Source of the DNA: CAWGMT01 sp963823675
GTDB lineage: Bacteria > Planctomycetota > Planctomycetia > Isosphaerales > Isosphaeraceae
DNA: 64,000 bases
Direction of reading: 5' to 3'
NCBI GenBank assembly: GCA_963823675.1
Contig: CAWGMT010000013.1
Coordinates: 124,001 to 188,000, forward strand
Shown one piece after another: positions 18,489-30,401 of the stretch. Each line of letters starts with the position of its first letter. The stretch's first letter is position 1. Below the pieces are notes generated by a model. The model was given only the letters and a program-made list of their open reading frames with translations. It searched no databases and was not told where the DNA came from. Position numbers and translations under genes: made by a program.

Positions 18489-21400
18489 ATGCTTGCTACC
18501 AGACGCTGGGTCCCACGGCTTTTTCGATCCCGGACCAGGAAACCCGTACGCGTCTGCGCACTGCTCCTCGAGGAACTGGAAGACCGCCTGGCGCCGGCAG
18601 CCTTCCTATCGATCGCCAATACCACGGCCATTGAGCCGATGCCGGGTGGCATGGTGGACATGGACTTCACGGTCACGCGCTCAGGCAACCTGACCTCGCA
18701 GATCACCGTGGGCTACACCACGGTGGCCGGCACCGCGCAGCCGAACACCGACTTCACGCCGACCACCGGGACGACGACGATCGCCTCCGGTTCGGCCACG
18801 GCGACCATCGGCATCCCGATCTTCAACGACGGCGTCTACAACAACCCCGGCCTGAACTTCTCGGTCGAGTTGACCGGGATCACCAACGTCGTGGGCCCGC
18901 CGGTCACGCTGGCCGCCCAGACGGCCTTCGCGACCGGCAGCCAGCCGGAATCCGTGACGGCGGCGGACGTGAACGGCGATGGCAAGCCCGACCTGATCCT
19001 CGCGAACGTAATCTCGAACACGGTGTCGGTGCTGCTGAACACGACGGCGCCCGGGGCCACCACCCCCTCGTTCGGCGCCCAGACGACCTTTGCCACCGGC
19101 CTCAAACCGCTCTCCATGACGGTGGCGGACTTGAACGGCGATGGCAAGCCCGACCTGATCGTCGCGAACTACAACTCGAACACGGTGTCGGTGCTGCTGA
19201 ACACGACGGCGACCGGGGCCACCACCCCCTCCTTCGCCGCCCAGCAGACCTTCGCCACCGGCACCGAGCCGCGGTCCGTGACGGCGGTGGACGTAAACGG
19301 CGATGGCAAGCCCGACCTGATCGTCGCGAATCTCAAATCGAACTCGGTGTCGGTGCTGCTGAACACGACGGCGCCCGGGGCCACCGCCCCCTCCTTCGCC
19401 GCCCAGCAGACCTTCGCCACCGGCAACTATCCGCAATTCGTGACGGCGGCGGACGTGAACGGCGATGGCAACCCCGACTTGATCGTCGCGAACCGACTCT
19501 CCAACACGGTGTCGGTGCTGCTGAATACGACGGCGCCTGGGGCCACCGCGCCCTCCTTCGCCGCCCAGCAGACCTTCGCCACCGGCACCTTGCCGGAATC
19601 CGTGAAGGCGGCGGACTTGACCGGCGATGGCAAGCTCGACCTGATCGTCCCGAACGGAAACTCGAACACGGTGTCGGTGCTGCTGAACACGACGGCGCCC
19701 GGGGCCACCACCCCCTCCTTCGCCGCCCAGCAGACCTTCGCCACCGGCACCTTCCCGGTCTCCGTGACGGCGGCGGACTTGAACGGCGATGGCAAGCCCG
19801 ACCTGATCGTCTCGAACTTTCACGCGAACACGGTGTCGGTGCTGCTGAACACGACGGCGCCCGGGGCCACCACCCCCTCCTTCGCCGCCCAGCAGACCTT
19901 CGCCACCGGCAGCTATCCGGCCTTCGTGACGGCGGCGGACGTAAACGGCGATGGCCAGCCCGACCTGATCGTCGCGAACGCCACGTCGAACACGGTGTCG
20001 GTGCTGCTGAACACGACGGTGCTCGCGATAACCAGCCCCGCCTTCGCGGCCCAGCAAACCGCCGCCACCGGCAGCGCTCCGGTCTACGTGACGGCGGCGG
20101 ACTTGAACGGCGATGGCAATCCCGACCTGATCGTCGCGAACCAAAGCTCGAACACGGTGTCGGTGCTGCTGAACACGACGGCGCCCGGGGCCTCCACCCC
20201 CTCCTTCGCCGCCCAGCAGACCTTCGCCACCGGCATCGGTCCGCGCTCCGTGACGGTGGCGGACGTAAACGGCGATGGCAAGCCCGACCTGATCGTCGCG
20301 AACTACAACTCGAACACGGTGTCGGTGCTGCTGAACACGACGGCGCCCGGGGCCACGACCCCCTCCTTCGCCGCCCAGCGGACCTTCGCCACCGGCGCCG
20401 AGCCGAAATCCGTGACGGCGGCGGACTTGAACGGCGATGGCAAGCCCGACCTGATCGTCGCGAACGTCGACTCCAACACGGTGTCGGTGCTGCTGAACAC
20501 GACGGCGCCGGGGCCACCACCCCCTCCTTCGCCACCCAGCAGACCTTCGCCACCGCCGGCTTGCCGACCTCCGTGACGGCGGCGGACTTGAACGGCGATG
20601 GCAAGCCCGACCTGATCGTCGCGAACTACGGATCGAACACGGTGTCGGTGCTGCTGAACACGACGGCGCCCGGGGCCACCACCCCCTCCTTCGCCGCCCA
20701 GACGACCTTCGCCACCGGCTCCGCGCGTTTCGTGACGGCGGCGGACTTGAACGGCGATGGCAAGCCCGACCTGATCGTCGTGAACCGAAGCGCCGACACG
20801 GTGTCGGTGCTGCTGAACACGACGGCGCCCGGGGCCACCACCCCCTCCTTCGCCGCCCCGACGGCCTTCGCCACCGGCAGCTATCCGGAATCCGTGACGG
20901 TGGCGGACTTGAACGGCGATGGCAAACCCGACCTGATCGTCGCGAACGGAGACTCGAACACGGTGTCGGTGCTGCTGAACACGACGGCGCCCGGGGCCAC
21001 CACCGCCTCCTTCGCCGCCCAGCAGACCTTCGCCGCCGGCAGCGAGCCGCGCTCCGTGACGGTGGCGGACTTGAACGGCGATGGCCAGCCCGACTTGATC
21101 GTCGCGAACAAATACTCGAACACGGTGTCGGTGCTGCTGAACACGACGGCGCTCGCGCCAGCCAGCCCCGCCTTCGCCACCCAGCAAACCTCCGCCACCG
21201 GCAGCCAGCCGGAATCCGTGACGGCGGCGGACTTGACCGGCGATGGCAAGTCCGACCTGATCGTCGCGAACGTAGTCTCGGACACGGTGTCGGTGCTGCT
21301 GAACACGACGGCGCCCGGGGCCACCACCCCCTCCTTCGCCGCGCAGCAGACCTTCGCCACCGGCAGCGAGCCGTTCTCCGTGACGGCGGCGGACTTGAAC

Positions 21401-24400
21401 GGCGATGGCAAGCCCGACCTGATCGTCGCGAACTACGAGTCGAACACGGTGTCGGTGCTGCTGAACACGACGGCGACCGGGGCCACCACCCCCTCATTCG
21501 CCGCCCAGCAGACCTTCGCCACCGGCAGCGAGCCGCGCTCCGTGACGGCGGCGGACTTGAACGGCGATGGCAAGCCCGACCTGATCGTCGCGAACTTAAA
21601 CTCGAACACGGTGTCGGTGCTGCTGAACACGACGGCGCCCGGGGCCACCACCCCCTCCTTCGCCTCACAGACGGCCTTCGCCACCGGGACTGACCCGGAC
21701 TCCGTGACGGCGGCGGACTTGAACGGCGATGGCAAGCCCGACCTGATCGTCGCGAACCGAGGCGCCAACACGGTGTCGGTGCTGCTGAACACGACGGCGC
21801 CCGGGGCCACCACCCCCTCGTTCGCCGCCCAGACGACCTTCGCCACCGGCACCTTGCCGGAATCCGTGACGGTGGCGGACTTGAGCGGCGATGGCAAGCG
21901 CGACCTGATCGTCGCGAACGGAAGCTCGAACACGGTGTCGGTGCTGCTGAACACGACGTTGCCCGGGGCAACCACCCCTTCGTTCGCCGCCCAGCAGACC
22001 TTCGCCACCGGCAGCGCTCCGGTCTCAGTGACGGCGGCGGACTTGAACGGCGCTGGCAAGCCCGACCTGATCGTCGCGAACCTAGAGTCGAACACGGTGT
22101 CGGTGCTGCTGAACACGACGGCGCCCGGGGCCACCACCCCCTCCTTCGCCGCCCAGCAGACCTTCGCCACCGGCAGCGAGCCGGTACCCGTGACGGCGGC
22201 GGACTTGAACGGCGATGGCAAGCCCGACCTGATCGTCGCGAACGCAGGCTCGAACACGGTGTCGGTGCTGCTGAACACGACGGCGCTCGCGATAAACAGC
22301 CCCGCCTTCGCCGCCCAGCAAACCTCCGCCGTCGGCAGCGCTCCGGTTTCCGGGACAGTGGCGGACTTGAACGGCGATGGCAAGCCCGACCTGATCGTCG
22401 GGAACTACTCCTCGAGCACGGTGTCGGTGCTGCTGAACACGACGGCGCCCGGGGCCACCACCCCCTCCTTCGCCGCCCCGCAGACCTTCGCCACCGGCAG
22501 CGAGCCGCGCTCCGTGACGGTGGCGGACTTGAGCGGTGATGGCAAGCTCGACCTGATCGTCGCGAACTACGACTCGAACACGGTGTCGGTGCTGCTGAAC
22601 ACGACGGCGCCCGGGGCCACCACCCCCTCCTTCGCCGCCCAGCAGACCTTCGCCACCGGCAGCAGGCCGCTCTTCGTGACGGTGGCGGACTTGAACGGCG
22701 ATGGTAAGCCCGACCTGATCGTCGCGAACGAAGGCGCCAACACGGTGTCGGTGCTGCTGAACACGACGGCGCCCGGGTCCACCACCCCCTCCTTCGCCGC
22801 CGAGACGGCCTTCGCCACCGGTGTCGGTCCGACCTGCGTGAAGGCGGCGGACGTAAACGGCGATGGCCAGCCCGACCTGATCGTCGCGAACCAGGGCGCC
22901 AACACGGTGTCGGTGCTGCTGAACACGACGGCGCCCGGGGCCACCGCCCCCTCCTTCGCCGCCCAGCAGACCTTCGCCACCGGCAGCGAGCCGCATTCGG
23001 TGACGGCGGCGGACTTGAACGGCGATGGCCAGCCCGACCTGATCGTCGCGAACCAAAGCGCCGACACGGTGTCGGTGCTGCTGAACACGACGGCGCCCGG
23101 GGCCACCACCGCCTCGTTCGCCGCCCAGACGACCTTTGCCACCGGCGGCGATCCGTTGTCCGTGATGGCGGCGGACCTGAGCGGCGATGGCAAGCCCGAC
23201 CTGATCGTCGCGAACGGAAACTCGAACACGGTGTCGGTGCTGCTGAACACGACGGCGCCCGGGGCCACCACTCCCTCCTTCGCCGCCCAGCAGACCTTCG
23301 CCACCGGCAGCGCGCCGCGCTCCGTGGCGGTGGCAGACGTCAACGGCGATAGCCAGCCCGACTTGATCGTTGCGAACCGAAGCGCCAACACGGCGTCGGT
23401 GCTGCTGAACACACCGGTGACGATCACCACGAGCACGGCCACGGGCACGATCATCGACCTTGTGAATCCCACCGGCGTGAGCTCGACAGCGGCCAACGGG
23501 ACCTACGGCGCAGGGGCGGTGATCCCGATCAACGTCGCCTTCGCCGCCGCCGTCACCGTCACCGGCACGCCCACGCTCACACTCTCCGACGGCGCCGTCG
23601 TCAACTATTCCAGCGGCTCGGGTACCAGCACGCTCACCTTCAACTACACCGTCGCCGCCGGCCAGACCACCAGCGGAGCCAACCTCGACTGCGCCTCCAC
23701 CACCGCGCTGGCCTTGAGCGGCGGCACCATCGTGGACGGCAACGGCAACAACGCCATCCTGACCCTGCCAACCCCTGGCGCCACCGGCTCGCTCGGAGCG
23801 AACAAGAACATCGTCATCGACGCCGTCGCGCCGACGGTCACCGGGATCAGCTCGACCAACGCCAACGGCACCTACGGCGCCGGCGCGGTCATCACCGTCA
23901 CGATCGGGTTCAGCGAGGCCGTGAATGTCACCGGCACGCCGATGCTGGCCCTGAACACCACGGGCGGGCCGGCGGGGATTGCAAGCTACACGACCGGCAC
24001 CGGCACGAGCACGTTGAGCTTCAAATACACGGTCGCCGCGGGTCAAAGCGCCAACCCGCTCGACGCCGCGTCCTCCGCCGCCTTGACGCTCAACGGCGGC
24101 TCCATCGACAACACCGTCACCAACGACCCCAACCCGGCCGTCTTGACCGTCGCGACGGGCTCGGGCACCGCCGGTGCACTCGCCAACGCCAAGAACATCG
24201 TCATCGACGCCGTCGCGCCGACGGTCACCGGGATCAGCTCGACCAACGCCAACGGCACCTACGGCGCCGGCGCGGTCATCACCGTCACGATCGGGTTCAG
24301 CGAGGCCGTGAATGTCACCGGCACGCCGATGCTGGCCCTGAACACCACGGGCGGGCCGGCGGGGATTGCAAGCTACACGACCGGCACCGGCACGAGCACG

Positions 24401-26573
24401 TTGAGCTTCAAATACACGGTAGCCGCGGGTCAAAGCGCCAACCCGCTCGACGCCGCGTCCTCCGCCGCCTTGACGCTCAACGGCGGCTCCATCGACGACA
24501 CCGTCACCAACGACCCCAACCCGGCCGTCTTGACCGTCGCGACGGGCTCGGGCACCGCCGGTGCACTCGCCAACGCCAAGAACATTGTCATCGACGCCGT
24601 CGCGCCGACGGTCACCGGGATCAGCTCGACCAACGCCAACGGCACCTACGGCGCCGGCGCGGTCATCACCGTCACGATCGGGTTCAGCGAGGCCGTGAAT
24701 GTCACCGGCACGCCGATGCTGGCCCTGAACACCACGGGCGGGCCGGCGGGGATTGCGAGTTACACGACCGGCACCGGCACGAGCACGTTGAGCTTCAAAT
24801 ACACGGTAGCCGCGGGTCAAAGCGCCAACCCGCTCGACGCCGCGTCCTCCGCCGCCTTGACGCTCAACGGCGGCTCCATCGACAACACCGTCACCAACGA
24901 CCCCAACCCGGCCGTCTTGACCGTCGCCACGGGCTCGGGCACCGCCGGTGCACTCGCCAACGCCAAGAACATTGTCATCGACGCCGTCGCGCCGACGGTC
25001 ACCGGGATCAGCTCGACCAACGCCAACGGCACCTACGGCGCCGGCGCGGTCATCACCGTCACGATCGGGTTCAGCGAGGCCGTGAATGTCACCGGCACGC
25101 CGATGCTGGCCCTGAACACCACGGGCGGGCCGGCGGGGATTGCAAGCTACACGACCGGCACCGGCACCAGCACGTTGAGCTTCAAATACACGGTAGCCGC
25201 GAGTCAAAGCGCCAACCCGCTCGACGCCGCGTCCTCCGCCGCCTTGACGCTCAACGGCGGCTCCATCGACAACACCGTCACCAACGACCCCAACCCGGCC
25301 GTCTTGACCGTCGCGACGGGCTCGGGCACCGTGGGTGCACTCGCGAACGCCAAGAACATCGTCATCGACGCCGTCGCGCCGACGGTCACCGGGATCAGCT
25401 CGACCAACGCCAACGGCACCTACGGCGCCGGCGCGGTCATCACCGTCACGATCGGGTTCAGCGAGGCCGTGAATGTCACCGGCACGCCGACCTTGGCCCT
25501 GAACACGACGGGCGGGCCGGCGGGCAGCGCCAGCTACACGAGCGGCACCGGCACCAACACGCTGAGCTTCATGTACACGGTAGCCGCGGGTCAGACCGCC
25601 AACCCGCTCGACGCCGCGTCCACCGCAGCCTTGGCCGGCACGATCAAGGACACGGTCGCCAACAGCCCCAACAGCGCCGTCTTGACCGTCCCTGTCTCCC
25701 CGGCGGCCGGGTCGCTCGGCGCGAACAAGGAACATCGTCATCAACGCCGTCGCGCCGAGCTTGCCCTCGTGGGTTGAACCCGGAAGCGCCGCGACTTGGG
25801 ACGGTACCACGCTGACCGTCACCGGCACCGCGGCCATCATCGCCGACCCGGGTGCGGCGAGCCCGCTGATCGTGGCCCACGGCGCCGCGGCTCAACTGAC
25901 GATCGCGCCCGCGACCGTCGGCTTCGTCCACTTGGGCGGCATCACCCTCACCGGTGGCGCCAGCATCATCGTCCCCAGCGTGGGTGCGGCGCGAACGCAC
26001 ACCAACCACAACGTGATCGTGCTCGACTCGAACGGGACCACCGTCCCCACCTTCTCGATCGACTCATCGAGCAAGCTCGACCTGCAAGATAACGACATGA
26101 TCATCGAGAACGGCGGGAGCGAGCTGTCCACCGTCCAGGGGCTCGCCCAAACGGGTGCCGACTATCCCAACAACGACTGGACGGGCAACGGCCTGACCAG
26201 CTCCGTTGCGGAGAGCAACGACGCCAACCAGGGCTACGAGCAGACGCTGCTCGCGGTCGCTCTCAACGGCAGCCTGCCGAGCGGGGCCTTCACGAGTTGG
26301 CAAGCGGGTAGCGGCATGCTCGCGCTAGGCCCCAACGACATCATCGTGAAGTACACCTACAATGGTGACTTCAATCTTGACGGCATGGTCAACGACAGCG
26401 ACGCCGGGCTCCTGTCCGCGTTCTATGCCCCGGGTGTGCCCTATGGGGCCCCTGGCACGGCGTTCGAGTATGGTGATACCGACGGCGACGGCTACGTCAA
26501 CGACAGCGACGCCGGCTTGTTCGGCGTTCTGTATGGCCTTGGCACAGGCGGTTCCAACGGCAACCAACTGTGA
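18489..26573 (+). CDS. giant secreted FG-GAP/VCBS repeat protein with Calx-beta, tandem repeats and dockerin-like end (two compensating frameshifts)
   Basis: ATG 18489; about 2,694 residues once two indels are corrected. Order: a basic start with the planctomycete LEELEDRLAP motif; a Calx-beta-like domain (about 45-140); 28 FG-GAP/VCBS repeats of about 54 residues, each with a calcium-loop pattern DLNGDGKPDLIVAN; one diverged and then five related 129-residue repeats (VTGISSTNANGTYGAGAVIT); a beta-rich segment; and two dockerin-like EF-hand repeats (GDFNLDGMVNDSDAGLLSAF, GDTDGDGYVNDSDAGLFGVL). A C is missing near 20509 (gcgccgggg, where other repeats have gcgcccgggg), and an extra G lies near 25731. 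Together they restore the original frame, so one protein is likely. It is probably cell-surface or secreted, adhesive or structural. Confidence 0.85.
18910..23412 (+). repeat. 28 tandem 162-bp units encoding FG-GAP/VCBS repeats
   Basis: Units of 162 bp repeat from about 18910 to 23412. The most constant DNA part is acggtgtcggtgctgctgaa (NTVSVLLN), and the most variable is the four to six codons after ATG-S and after VAN. Low divergence between units suggests continuing duplication or gene conversion, and makes the region prone to assembly collapse. Confidence 0.85.
23822..25369 (+). repeat. four near-identical 387-bp tandem repeats (plus a diverged fifth)
   Basis: Units start at 23822, 24209, 24596 and 24983 with exact 387-bp spacing and differ by only a handful of bases each (for example gacaac/gacgac near 24115/24502). 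A fifth, more diverged unit runs from 25370 to about 25740. Each encodes a 129-residue beta-rich domain. The near identity implies very recent duplication. Confidence 0.9.
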
Positions 26574-26866
26574 CCTATCGCCGATGGCGAGCGATGTCGG
26601 CGTTTCGTTGAACCATCGCCGTCCTTCCGGCGGCGAGAGACTCACATATCCTCTTCTCGAATCACCCGGTTGACCATGCGAGCGAAACGGCGGAGGACGT
26701 CTCCGATCGCCCCGTCTCCGACCATCGCGGGTGAAGCGGTATTTCGGCGCGAAAATCCGGAGGCATCCTGTCGAATAGCGTCCGGTCGTGTACCATGACT
26801 CGATGCCGGCAGTCGAGCCGAACCCAAGGCGACCCGCAAACGGCCATCCATGCCGAGGAGGAGGAT

Positions 26867-27511
26867 GTGGCAAAGATCTCGGTCTCTTCGCATCCGATTG
26901 TCCACCACAAACTCGCCGAGCTTCGCGATCTGCGAACCGGCCCTGCGGAGTTCCGCCGGCTGGTCAAGGCGCTCGGCGTCTTGCTCGCTCAGGAAGCGAC
27001 GGCCGACCTTCCCACGGTTGCAAGCACGGTGACGACTCCGCTCGGGTGTGCTCCCGCACGGAAGCTGGCCGACACCGTGGGCATCGTGCCGATCCTGCGG
27101 GCGGGCCTGGGCATGGCCGAAGGGATCCTGGACCTTCTCTCCGAGGCGGAGGTGTGGCATCTCGGCCTGTTCCGCGACGAGGCGACCTTGCGGCCGACCG
27201 AGTATTACAACAAGTTTCCCAGCCGGCCGCGCGTCACCGTGGCCCTGCTCGTGGATCCCATGCTCGCGACCGGCGGCTCGGCGGTTCGCGCTTGCGAGAT
27301 CATCAAGGACGCGGGGGTGAAGCGACTCAAGCTACTCTCCTTGATCGCCGCTCCCGAGGGAATTGCCCGCGTGAACGAGCGCATGCCCGACGTATCGATC
27401 CACGTGTGTGCGATCGACGAACGGTTGACCGAGGCGGGGTTCATTCATCCCGGACTGGGCGACGCAGGCGATCGCCAGTTTGCGACCGGTTCCGAATCGG
27501 CCGGGGAATGA
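26867..27511 (+). CDS. upp: uracil phosphoribosyltransferase
   Basis: 214 residues from GTG 26867, preceded by gaggaggat. It converts uracil and PRPP to UMP. Visible motifs are PILRAGLGMAEG, YNKFPSRPRVTVALLVDPML, the PRPP loop DPMLATGGSA, and FIHPGLGDAGDRQFATG close to the C-terminus where uracil binds. It is the first gene of a four-gene nucleoside salvage run (50 bases to the next start). The 293 bases before it hold no convincing gene. Confidence 0.93.
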   Translation: MAKISVSSHPIVHHKLAELRDLRTGPAEFRRLVKALGVLLAQEATADLPTVASTVTTPLGCAPARKLADTVGIVPILRAGLGMAEGILDLLSEAEVWHLGLFRDEATLRPTEYYNKFPSRPRVTVALLVDPMLATGGSAVRACEIIKDAGVKRLKLLSLIAAPEGIARVNERMPDVSIHVCAIDERLTEAGFIHPGLGDAGDRQFATGSESAGE

Positions 27512-27560
27512 GCACCGGCAGCCAGCCGCTCGCCACGAGAGAAAAGAGGTAGTCAAGGTC

Positions 27561-28904
27561 ATGAGAGCCGTCAACATCATCCGCAAGAAGCGCGACGGAC
27601 TTGCGCTGAGCTCGTCCGAGATCGCCCGGATGGTGGAGGGGATCGCGAGCGGCGACGTCGCCGACTATCAATGGTCCGCGCTCCTGATGGCGATTCTCTG
27701 GCGGGGGATGGATGCGGCGGAGACCGCGGCCTTGACCGATGCGATGATTCGTTCCGGAACCACCGTTGATTTGTCGGAGATCCCCGGCAGGAAGATCGAC
27801 AAGCATAGCACCGGCGGGATCGGCGACAAGACGTCGCTGGTCCTGGCGCCGATCGTGGCGGCGGCGGGCATTCCGGTGCCGATGGTCTCGGGCCGGGGCC
27901 TGGGCCACACCGGCGGTACACTCGACAAGCTGGAATCGATCCCCGGCTTTCGAGTCGACCTCGACCTGGGCCGGTACAAGTCGGTGCTCGCCTCGTGCGG
28001 ATTGGTGATGATCGGTCAGACGGCCGAGATTGCTCCGGCGGACAAGTTTCTCTATGCCCTGCGCGACGCGACCGCCACCGTTGAATCGATCCCGCTGATC
28101 GCGGCGTCGATCATGTCGAAAAAGCTTGCCGAGGGGATCGACGGCCTGGTGCTGGATGTCAAGACGGGAAACGGGGCCTTCATGGAGCGGCTGGAGGACT
28201 CGCGGGCACTGGCCACCGCCATGTGCGTGATCGGGCAGGGCCTCTCGAAGGAAATCGTCGCCCTGATCACCCGGATGGACCAGCCGCTGGGCTTTGCCGC
28301 CGGCAACGCGGTCGAGGTGGCCGAGAGCCTGGCGTGCCTGCGCGGAAACGGGCCCGAAGACCTCATGGATCTCTCGATCGAGCTGGCCGCCGAGATGGTC
28401 TGCCTGGGGCGCCGGGCACATTCGCTCGACGACGCCCGCGCCACTTGCCGGCGAACCATCCAGGACGGCTCGGCCCTGGAACGCTTTCGCCGACTGGTGG
28501 AAGCCCAGGGCGGCGATCCCCGGGTGATTGACGAACCGGCACGGCTGCCGGCACCGCGGCGAAAGGTTGTCCTGACCGCGCCCCGATCGGGCTTCGTGCA
28601 GGCGCTCGCCGCGCGCCCGGTGGGACACGCGACGATGCTCCTGGGCGCCGGCCGCACTCGCATGGACAGCCCGGTCGACCACGCCGTCGGCGCGGTCCTC
28701 CACAAAAAGACCGGCGACCCGGTCACGCTCGGCGAGCCTCTTTGTACCCTGTTTGTCAACGATGAATCCCGCCTCGGCGAAGCGTCCAGGTTGATCCTCG
28801 AGGCGTACGCCATCGCCGAGTCGCCGGCCGCCGTCTTACCGCTCATCGTCGAACGGATCGCGGCCGTCAAGCCCTTATCGTCTGTCAGTCATTCCGCCGT
28901 CTGA
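27561..28904 (+). CDS. pdp: pyrimidine-nucleoside (thymidine) phosphorylase
   Basis: 447 residues from ATG 27561, preceded by agaaaagagg. It splits thymidine, uridine or deoxyuridine with phosphate, releasing base for Upp. The family signatures are KHSTGGIGDKTSLVLAPIVA and VSGRGLGHTGGTLDKLESI, with DVKTGNGAFM in the middle domain and a C-terminal HHHTG-type domain (GAGRTRMDSPVDHAVG). The length fits the PyNP/DeoA family. The neighbours (Upp, nucleoside transporter, purine phosphorylase) support a salvage role. Confidence 0.92.
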   Translation: MRAVNIIRKKRDGLALSSSEIARMVEGIASGDVADYQWSALLMAILWRGMDAAETAALTDAMIRSGTTVDLSEIPGRKIDKHSTGGIGDKTSLVLAPIVAAAGIPVPMVSGRGLGHTGGTLDKLESIPGFRVDLDLGRYKSVLASCGLVMIGQTAEIAPADKFLYALRDATATVESIPLIAASIMSKKLAEGIDGLVLDVKTGNGAFMERLEDSRALATAMCVIGQGLSKEIVALITRMDQPLGFAAGNAVEVAESLACLRGNGPEDLMDLSIELAAEMVCLGRRAHSLDDARATCRRTIQDGSALERFRRLVEAQGGDPRVIDEPARLPAPRRKVVLTAPRSGFVQALAARPVGHATMLLGAGRTRMDSPVDHAVGAVLHKKTGDPVTLGEPLCTLFVNDESRLGEASRLILEAYAIAESPAAVLPLIVERIAAVKPLSSVSHSAV

Positions 28905-28916
28905 AGGTTGTGCCGG

Positions 28917-30401
28917 ATGCCCAAGCTTAACAAGGGTTGGATTGTCGTCGCGGCCCTGGCTCTATGCGCCCTGGCGCCCTTCGTCGTGCGTTCGGCGGGC
29001 CGAGCCGGCCAGGACGAGACTCCGCGGCCGGCGGCCGGCGGCAAGGAGGCCGAGCAAGTCAAACCTCAGACGGAGCCACTCACCAAGCCGGCAATCATCG
29101 CGGGACCGGTCGAGACCAGGCGAGTCTACGAGGTTTCGATAGGGCCCTGGAAACACCGGTTCGTCGTGCCCGAATCGGTCAACCTGCTCGACGTCGCCGA
29201 CCGGCTCCGCGGTTTTTTTGGAATGGTGGTCATTCTGGGCGTCGCCGTCTTCCTCTCGGACAACCGCAGGGCCATCTCGTGGCGAGTTCTGTTCTGGGGC
29301 CTGCTCTTGCAATGGAGCTTCGCTCTCCTGGTCTTGCGCGTGCCGGCGGGTGTCGAGATCCTCAAGCACGCCGGCACAGCAGTCGAGTCGGTCCTGGCCT
29401 GCGCTCTCGAGGGGGCTGAATTCGTGTTCGGCAAGCCGCTCGTCGATCCCAAGGGCCCCGTGGCGTTTGTCTTCGGTTTCCGGGTCTTGCCGACTGTTAT
29501 CTTTGTCGCCGCGCTCTTCGCCGTCCTTTATCACCTGGGCGTCATGCAGTGGGTCGTCCGGGGTTTCGCCGTGGTGATGGCCTGGCTCATGGGGACCAGC
29601 GGCGCCGAGTCGCTCAACGTCGCGGCGTCGCTTTTTCTGGGCCAGACGGAGGCACCGCTGACGATCCGCCCTTACCTCGCCAAACTGACCCGATCGGAGC
29701 TGCTCACGGTCATGACGTCGGGCATGGCGCATGTCTCGGGCGGAGTGATGGCGGCATATTTTGCCTTCGGCGTCGAGCCCAGGCACATTCTCACCGCGGT
29801 GATCATGACTGCCCCGGGCGCCATCCTGCTCTCCAAGCTCCTGGTTCCCGAGACCGAGCGGCCCGAAACGCTGGGCAGCGTGAAAGCCGCGGAAATCTCG
29901 GCCGACGCCAACGTGCTCGACGCCGCGGCGCGAGGCACCCGCGACGGTCTGCACCTGGCGCTCAACATCGCCGCAATCCTGATCTCGTTTCTGGGATTGG
30001 TGGCCCTCATGAACAAGGGATTGGGGTTCTTCGGAACGTCCCTCCAGGGAATCGTCGGGTGGGCGATGGCGCCTGTGGCTTATCTCCTGGGTGTGCCGTG
30101 GGAAGACTGCAAGGCCGTCGGCAAGCTCCTGGGCACCCGAACGGTCCTCAATGAGCTGATCGCCTTCAGCGATCTCGGCGAGCTGATCAAGACCAATGTT
30201 CTGATGGATCGCTCGATCGTGATCTCGAGTTTCGCTCTCTGCGGTTTCGCCAACGTCAGCTCGATCGGCATTCAGCTCGGGGGGATCGGGGCCCTGGTAC
30301 CCGAGCGGCGGCACGACCTGGCCCGTCTGGGTATCCGTGCCTTGCTCGCCGGCACATTGGCCAACTATCTGTCCGCCTGCATCGCGGGGATTCTGCTATG
30401 A
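28917..30401 (+). CDS. concentrative nucleoside transporter (CNT/NupC family)
   Basis: 494 residues from ATG 28917 (a TTG at 28908 is possible). A membrane segment at the N-terminus and an unusual periplasmic-type spacer rich in charged residues (about 30-95) precede the CNT core: VVILGVAVFLSDNRRAISWR, FVFGFRVLPTVIFVAALFAV, GTSGAESLNVAASLFLGQTE, LTVMTSGMAHVSGGVMAAYF, and near the end ISSFALCGFANVSSIGIQLG. These match the substrate and sodium-site segments of CNT transporters. It brings nucleosides in for the two phosphorylases encoded on either side. The stop overlaps the next start (ATGA). Confidence 0.9.
   Translation: MPKLNKGWIVVAALALCALAPFVVRSAGRAGQDETPRPAAGGKEAEQVKPQTEPLTKPAIIAGPVETRRVYEVSIGPWKHRFVVPESVNLLDVADRLRGFFGMVVILGVAVFLSDNRRAISWRVLFWGLLLQWSFALLVLRVPAGVEILKHAGTAVESVLACALEGAEFVFGKPLVDPKGPVAFVFGFRVLPTVIFVAALFAVLYHLGVMQWVVRGFAVVMAWLMGTSGAESLNVAASLFLGQTEAPLTIRPYLAKLTRSELLTVMTSGMAHVSGGVMAAYFAFGVEPRHILTAVIMTAPGAILLSKLLVPETERPETLGSVKAAEISADANVLDAAARGTRDGLHLALNIAAILISFLGLVALMNKGLGFFGTSLQGIVGWAMAPVAYLLGVPWEDCKAVGKLLGTRTVLNELIAFSDLGELIKTNVLMDRSIVISSFALCGFANVSSIGIQLGGIGALVPERRHDLARLGIRALLAGTLANYLSACIAGILL

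Noticed and set aside
18910..25369. Regular repeats considered as a CRISPR array
   Set aside because: The repeats are protein-coding throughout, with periods of 162 and 387 bp, and no short repeats separated by unique spacers.
18681..25840. Very long minus-strand open frames (1,096 and 1,252 codons) opposite the FG-GAP gene
   Set aside because: They are mirror products of the repeat DNA (Arg/Ser/Pro- and Arg/Gly/Asp-rich, same 162- and 387-bp period), while the plus strand gives clear FG-GAP and dockerin-like motifs.
26642..26797. Minus-strand frame upstream of upp (ending VNRVIREEDM or starting MVHDRTLFDR)
   Set aside because: Short, in two competing frames, no ribosome site or recognisable domain.
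28962..30314. 450-codon minus-strand frame opposite the CNT transporter
   Set aside because: Charged low-complexity product; the plus strand has the full CNT transporter pattern.
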